From Spirochaetales bacterium (GTDB lineage: Bacteria; Spirochaetota; Spirochaetia; DSM-27196; PWMO01), in assembly GCA_007130025.1 (NCBI GenBank), contig SLTF01000177.1, positions 1 through 7,754 of the forward strand: a stretch of DNA of 7,754 nt, given 5' to 3'. The notes beneath the pieces are model-generated. The model had not been told where the DNA came from, made no database searches, and saw only the letters and a list, made by a program, of their open reading frames with translations. Every line of letters begins with the position of its first letter. Position 1 is the first letter of the stretch. Of the stretch, positions 5,472-7,754 are shown in pieces. Position numbers and translations under genes: made by a program.

Positions 5472-6998
5472 TCAAAAACTGTACTCAACCGCGACGCTCC
5501 ACACTCCGCGGTACCCAAAGCTGTCCTCCCCTGCCGGGCGTTCGGCGATTCCCTGATGGCCGACACGCCAGAGCAGTGGGCTCGGTGCTCTGATCCCAAG
5601 GCCAACTCCCCACTCAATGCGGTGATCGAGGGCGTCGGCGCGATCGGCAATTCGCTCAACCGGGCGGTTCTGCACCGTGTAGCTTCCCCCGGAGACGTCC
5701 ACTACCACACTATCCGCGATCCGGAGCAGATACTCAAGGCGCAGGTTTACCACCTGTTCCACCGGGATGCCGGTTCCAACTCCGCGGGGCAGCGTATAGC
5801 GCACAATCAGCAGGCTGTCTACTCGTTGGGGATCGGCTGAGCCGGCGGGTATGATCCACGGGTTACGATCCGCCCGCAGAAAGAGCAGATCCACCTCGCC
5901 GTAGGAATTCCCGTCGGAGAAGCTGCGCGTCCAATCCCACCCGATCCCGCCGCCAAAGAAACCGCGCGGGTCCCCGAGACCAAACACCACCTCCTGTCTC
6001 AGTCGCTGCTCCCGAAGCCCGGTAGAACGCCGGGAGGTGGTGAAACCGGCAACGCTTCGAAGATAGGCGCGATCCCACGGCCATTCCACCCGTCCACGGA
6101 TCTCATAGTCGCGCGGCATCGCCACGCCGTCGGCGCTGATCTCGACGGGTATTCCCACGCGCAGCGCAAAGCGGTCTCGACTGGTGTGCGAGAACGGGCC
6201 GCCGACCGCTCCGGCGAACTGCATTGGCGCGGGTGGAAGGCCTGGTTCGGGGAGCCGCTCGACGCCGCTGACAAAGCGAATCTCGTCCTGAAGAATGGTC
6301 GCAGACGGCATGACGTGCCCTCCGGAATACTCCCGATAGCGGTGGATGATGCCGGCGGTCTCAAAACGGGCGCGGGCAAAGTTCATGCCACGGTGTCGGG
6401 CCGGATCTTCGCGGTCGCCAATCAGAAACGACGCCCGAAACCCGCGCTCGGCGAGTACCGCGAGCGCATCACCGGTGGCGGGGTAGGATGTACGGGTTCC
6501 TGCCATCACCGCTCCGGAGAAAATGTGGGGGTTACGCACCGAGAGGGCCCAGCTCAGGTCTCCGCCAAGCGAGTACCCCCCAACATAGACGCGCGTAGCG
6601 TCCGCGCTGTGGTTTTCCAGAACGATACGCAGATCATCGAGAATCCGCGTTTCGTACCACTCTACAAATTGGAGAAAATCAGGAAGGTACTCCTCTCGCG
6701 TGGAACGTGCTGCCGGGAGAATCATGATGAACTCCCGTTGACGAGCGGGATCAAGACCCATTCGGGCGGCAATACGGGACGCTTCTACCCCGGTTGGGGG
6801 CAGGAGCACAAATACCGGGTAGGCGCGGTTTCGGTTGTACCCCACGGGAAGTGAGATCTGGGACGGCTGATCGAAGTACGCGGGACGGGGCACGGCCGCG
6901 AAGGTTGGCGCCGCCGCGGTGAGGAGAAGCGCAACAACAGCGAGCATAGCCACCAACCGGGGTGGTGATAACCGCGCAGGCGGTACGGGAAACGTCAT
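5472..6998 (-). CDS. Exported alpha/beta hydrolase (esterase/peptidase-like) with predicted C-terminal outer-membrane beta-barrel
   Basis: This 508-residue protein has no symbol I can assign. Residues 1-34 form a Sec signal peptide (Arg9/Arg14, hydrophobic core 18-30, cleavage near TFA-A). Residues ~45-245 resemble the esterase/PHB-depolymerase branch of alpha/beta hydrolases: oxyanion-type LLPPTG (65-70), nucleophile elbow GYSLG with Ser143, acid Asp198 (or Asp195) in GDREDP, and His228 in SGGHVMP. After a Pro-rich linker (249-258), residues ~265-508 show alternating polar/apolar strands with glycine and aromatic residues, roughly ten to twelve strands, ending in VWSVAVEYSF. Phe508, Tyr506, Val504, Val502 and Trp500 reproduce the BAM recognition pattern. 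I infer an outer-membrane hydrolase with an unusual domain order. The ATG at 6998 gives a full signal peptide; its ribosome site (AGG at 10 nt) is weak. It is co-directional with the rhomboid gene. Confidence 0.75.
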   Translation of the reverse strand: MTFPVPPARLSPPRLVAMLAVVALLLTAAAPTFAAVPRPAYFDQPSQISLPVGYNRNRAYPVFVLLPPTGVEASRIAARMGLDPARQREFIMILPAARSTREEYLPDFLQFVEWYETRILDDLRIVLENHSADATRVYVGGYSLGGDLSWALSVRNPHIFSGAVMAGTRTSYPATGDALAVLAERGFRASFLIGDREDPARHRGMNFARARFETAGIIHRYREYSGGHVMPSATILQDEIRFVSGVERLPEPGLPPAPMQFAGAVGGPFSHTSRDRFALRVGIPVEISADGVAMPRDYEIRGRVEWPWDRAYLRSVAGFTTSRRSTGLREQRLRQEVVFGLGDPRGFFGGGIGWDWTRSFSDGNSYGEVDLLFLRADRNPWIIPAGSADPQRVDSLLIVRYTLPRGVGTGIPVEQVVNLRLEYLLRIADSVVVDVSGGSYTVQNRPVERIADRADALDHRIEWGVGLGIRAPSPLLWRVGHQGIAERPAGEDSFGYRGVWSVAVEYSF

Positions 6999-7029
6999 GC
7001 ACGGCTAACCTGCACCGAGGGTTCAGAGT

Positions 7030-7035
7030 TGTCAA
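7030..7035 (-). promoter_or_regulatory. Candidate -35 element for the hydrolase-rhomboid unit
   Basis: TTGACA on the minus strand is a perfect -35 match 31 nt ahead of the hydrolase ATG. The hexamer at 17-nt spacing (7007-7012, CAGGTT) is a poor -10, and 18-21 nt spacings are no better, so the promoter is uncertain. One arm of an inverted repeat (7035-7042) abuts it. Confidence 0.25.
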
Positions 7036-7072
7036 TACCGCCCAACTTGTCGAATCGCGCGGGCGGCGGTAT
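7035..7072. promoter_or_regulatory. 8-bp inverted repeat between the divergent hydrolase and tamB-like genes
   Basis: ATACCGCC (7035-7042) and GGCGGTAT (7065-7072) are perfect inverse complements with 22 nt between. The arm centres are 30 bp apart, about three helical turns, so two regulator units could bind on the same DNA face. One arm abuts the minus-strand TTGACA and the other overlaps the plus-strand -10-like TATGTT. This suits joint control of both divergent genes. No regulator is visible nearby. Confidence 0.4.
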
Positions 7073-7075
7073 GTT
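7047..7075 (+). promoter_or_regulatory. Candidate promoter for the tamB-like gene
   Basis: TTGTCG (7047-7052, 4 of 6) and TATGTT (7070-7075, 4 of 6) are 17 nt apart. The -10-like element ends 9 nt before the GTG start, the same geometry as at fabH. Individually the matches are modest, and the spacer is very GC-rich. Confidence 0.3.
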
Positions 7076-7084
7076 TGAACGGTA

Positions 7085-7754
7085 GTGAAGAAACCCATCA
7101 CCATCGTGACCGTGGCGCTCACCGCCGTGCTCGCCGTCCTGGGTGTTGTAGCGCTTCTGGCGCTCCACCCGACGATACAGCGCGTCGTTCTCCATCGCGT
7201 GCTGGACCACCTGATTGCGGACAGCGGGTACACGCTGCGTGTTCGGACGGTACACGTGCGGCCATCCGGCGAGGTAACAATTTCCGGGATCAGCGCGATA
7301 GAACCCGACGGTTCAGTGTTGATTGAGGTGGATCGAGTGGCGGCGCGCGCCGATCTGCCCGCCCTGCTGAACCGTCGCGTGGTCCTTGATCGGATTGCCC
7401 TCAGCGGTGGATCCCTCGTTCTCCGTCGGACCGACGACGAGGAACTCTCCATTGCCGCATTCGGCCTTGCGTTTGCCGGCGACCGTGAGCCGACCGCTGA
7501 TACCACCGCCGATACCACTGCGTGGGAGGTACTCTTTCGGCGGATTGAGATACGCGACATGGATGTTGACTTTGTGCCCGCAGATAACGATCCATCTTCG
7601 GGTTCAGACCAGTTCGCGGGTTCCGATGGTCATCTGCGCGTTCATCGGCTGGATGTGGATGCAACCGACTTTCGAGTGTTCGACGGCGAGGTCTCGGTGC
7701 GTATATCGAGGCTTTCCGGAGAACTCCTCGATGGAATCGAACTGGACGACGGAG
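7085..7754 (+). CDS. TamB/AsmA-like membrane-anchored protein, N-terminal part
   Basis: The first 223 codons of a gene that continues past the right edge. The GTG at 7085 is the start: an in-frame TGA lies at 7076-7078 and no other start codon falls between. The N-terminus is KKPITIV followed by one hydrophobic helix (about 5-27), an uncleaved inner-membrane anchor. Then comes the pattern typical of TamB/AsmA-type proteins: ALHPTIQRVVLHRVLDHLIADSG, a VRTVHVRPSGEVTISGIS strand pair, DRVAARADLPALLNRRVVLDRIALSGGSLVL, and further repeated beta-strand units (RIEIRDMDVDF, LDVDATDFRVF). These proteins span the periplasm and act in outer-membrane protein assembly or phospholipid transport. TamB is preferred over AsmA because of the strand layout, but the C-terminal domain that would decide is not in the window. 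The start lacks a good Shine-Dalgarno site. Confidence 0.7.
   Translation, partial: MKKPITIVTVALTAVLAVLGVVALLALHPTIQRVVLHRVLDHLIADSGYTLRVRTVHVRPSGEVTISGISAIEPDGSVLIEVDRVAARADLPALLNRRVVLDRIALSGGSLVLRRTDDEELSIAAFGLAFAGDREPTADTTADTTAWEVLFRRIEIRDMDVDFVPADNDPSSGSDQFAGSDGHLRVHRLDVDATDFRVFDGEVSVRISRLSGELLDGIELDDG
7493..7516 (+). repeat. 12-bp in-frame tandem duplication in the tamB-like gene
   Basis: Two adjacent 12-nt units (7493-7504 and 7505-7516) differ at one base and encode Thr-Ala-Asp-Thr twice (residues 137-144). They lie in a low-complexity loop between strand repeats, so slippage could change the copy number without shifting the frame. Confidence 0.7.

Noticed and set aside
6186..6854. 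Open plus-strand frame of 222 codons inside the hydrolase gene
   Set aside because: Antisense to the signal peptide-hydrolase coding region, low-complexity composition, no ribosome site and no recognisable motif.
4755..6998. Rhombosortase/GlyGly-CTERM pair made by the rhomboid and the neighbouring exported hydrolase
   Set aside because: The hydrolase ends in a beta-barrel signal with terminal Phe and has no Gly-Gly, transmembrane helix and basic tail at its C-terminus.
6751..7560. Open minus-strand frame of 269 codons spanning the hydrolase 5' end, the divergent promoter region and the tamB-like start
   Set aside because: Extremely Arg/Ser/Thr-rich, runs through a probable promoter region and antisense to the TamB-like N-terminus; a shadow frame.
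1..7754. CRISPR arrays, insertion sequences, tRNA or rRNA genes
   Set aside because: No spaced direct repeats, transposase motifs, terminal repeats, or cloverleaf-like sequences were seen; nearly all bases are accounted for by protein-coding genes.

Overview
The window is GC-rich and almost entirely coding. It looks like chromosomal DNA from an anaerobic or fermentative bacterium with an outer membrane. The anaerobic signs are a ferredoxin-linked 2-oxoacid oxidoreductase and a phosphate butyryltransferase-type enzyme. The outer-membrane signs are an exported protein ending in a textbook beta-barrel C-terminus and the start of a TamB/AsmA-like gene. Strong Shine-Dalgarno sites (for example a full AAGGAGGT) argue against Bacteroidota. 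A free-living spirochaete would fit, but that is a guess from gene content and not a demonstrated placement. No RNA gene, mobile element or CRISPR array is visible.

Layout. Positions 1-2616 (+) hold a tightly coupled operon: the C-terminal end of the alpha subunit, then complete beta and gamma subunits of a 2-oxoacid (2-oxoisovalerate type) ferredoxin oxidoreductase, then a phosphate acyltransferase (ptb). Each start overlaps the previous stop. Convergent to it with a 9-nt gap is a D-2-hydroxyacid dehydrogenase (2626-3603, -). A 160-bp divergent regulatory region (3604-3763) separates that gene from fabH (3764-4747, +), the KAS III condensing enzyme. fabH converges with a 7-nt gap on a two-gene minus-strand unit: an exported alpha/beta hydrolase with a predicted C-terminal beta-barrel (5472-6998) followed 18 nt later by a rhomboid protease (4755-5453). 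An 86-bp divergent region (6999-7084) then leads to a TamB/AsmA-like gene that runs off the right edge (7085-end, +, GTG start).

How the genes may work together. The left half is branched-chain keto-acid metabolism. The oxidoreductase turns 2-oxoacids into acyl-CoA and reduced ferredoxin. Ptb turns acyl-CoA into acyl-phosphate for ATP formation. The dehydrogenase could reduce the same 2-oxoacids as an electron sink. FabH could use the acyl-CoA to prime (branched) fatty acids. The right half concerns the cell envelope: a hydrolase that may be anchored in or displayed from the outer membrane, a rhomboid intramembrane protease in the same transcription unit, and a TamB-like protein transcribed divergently. 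TamB proteins are known to help assemble autotransporter-type outer-membrane proteins, so this half is the best candidate for an undescribed functional module. The regulatory regions are also notable: fabH and the tamB-like gene both lack a good Shine-Dalgarno site and share the same promoter-like geometry just ahead of the start codon.
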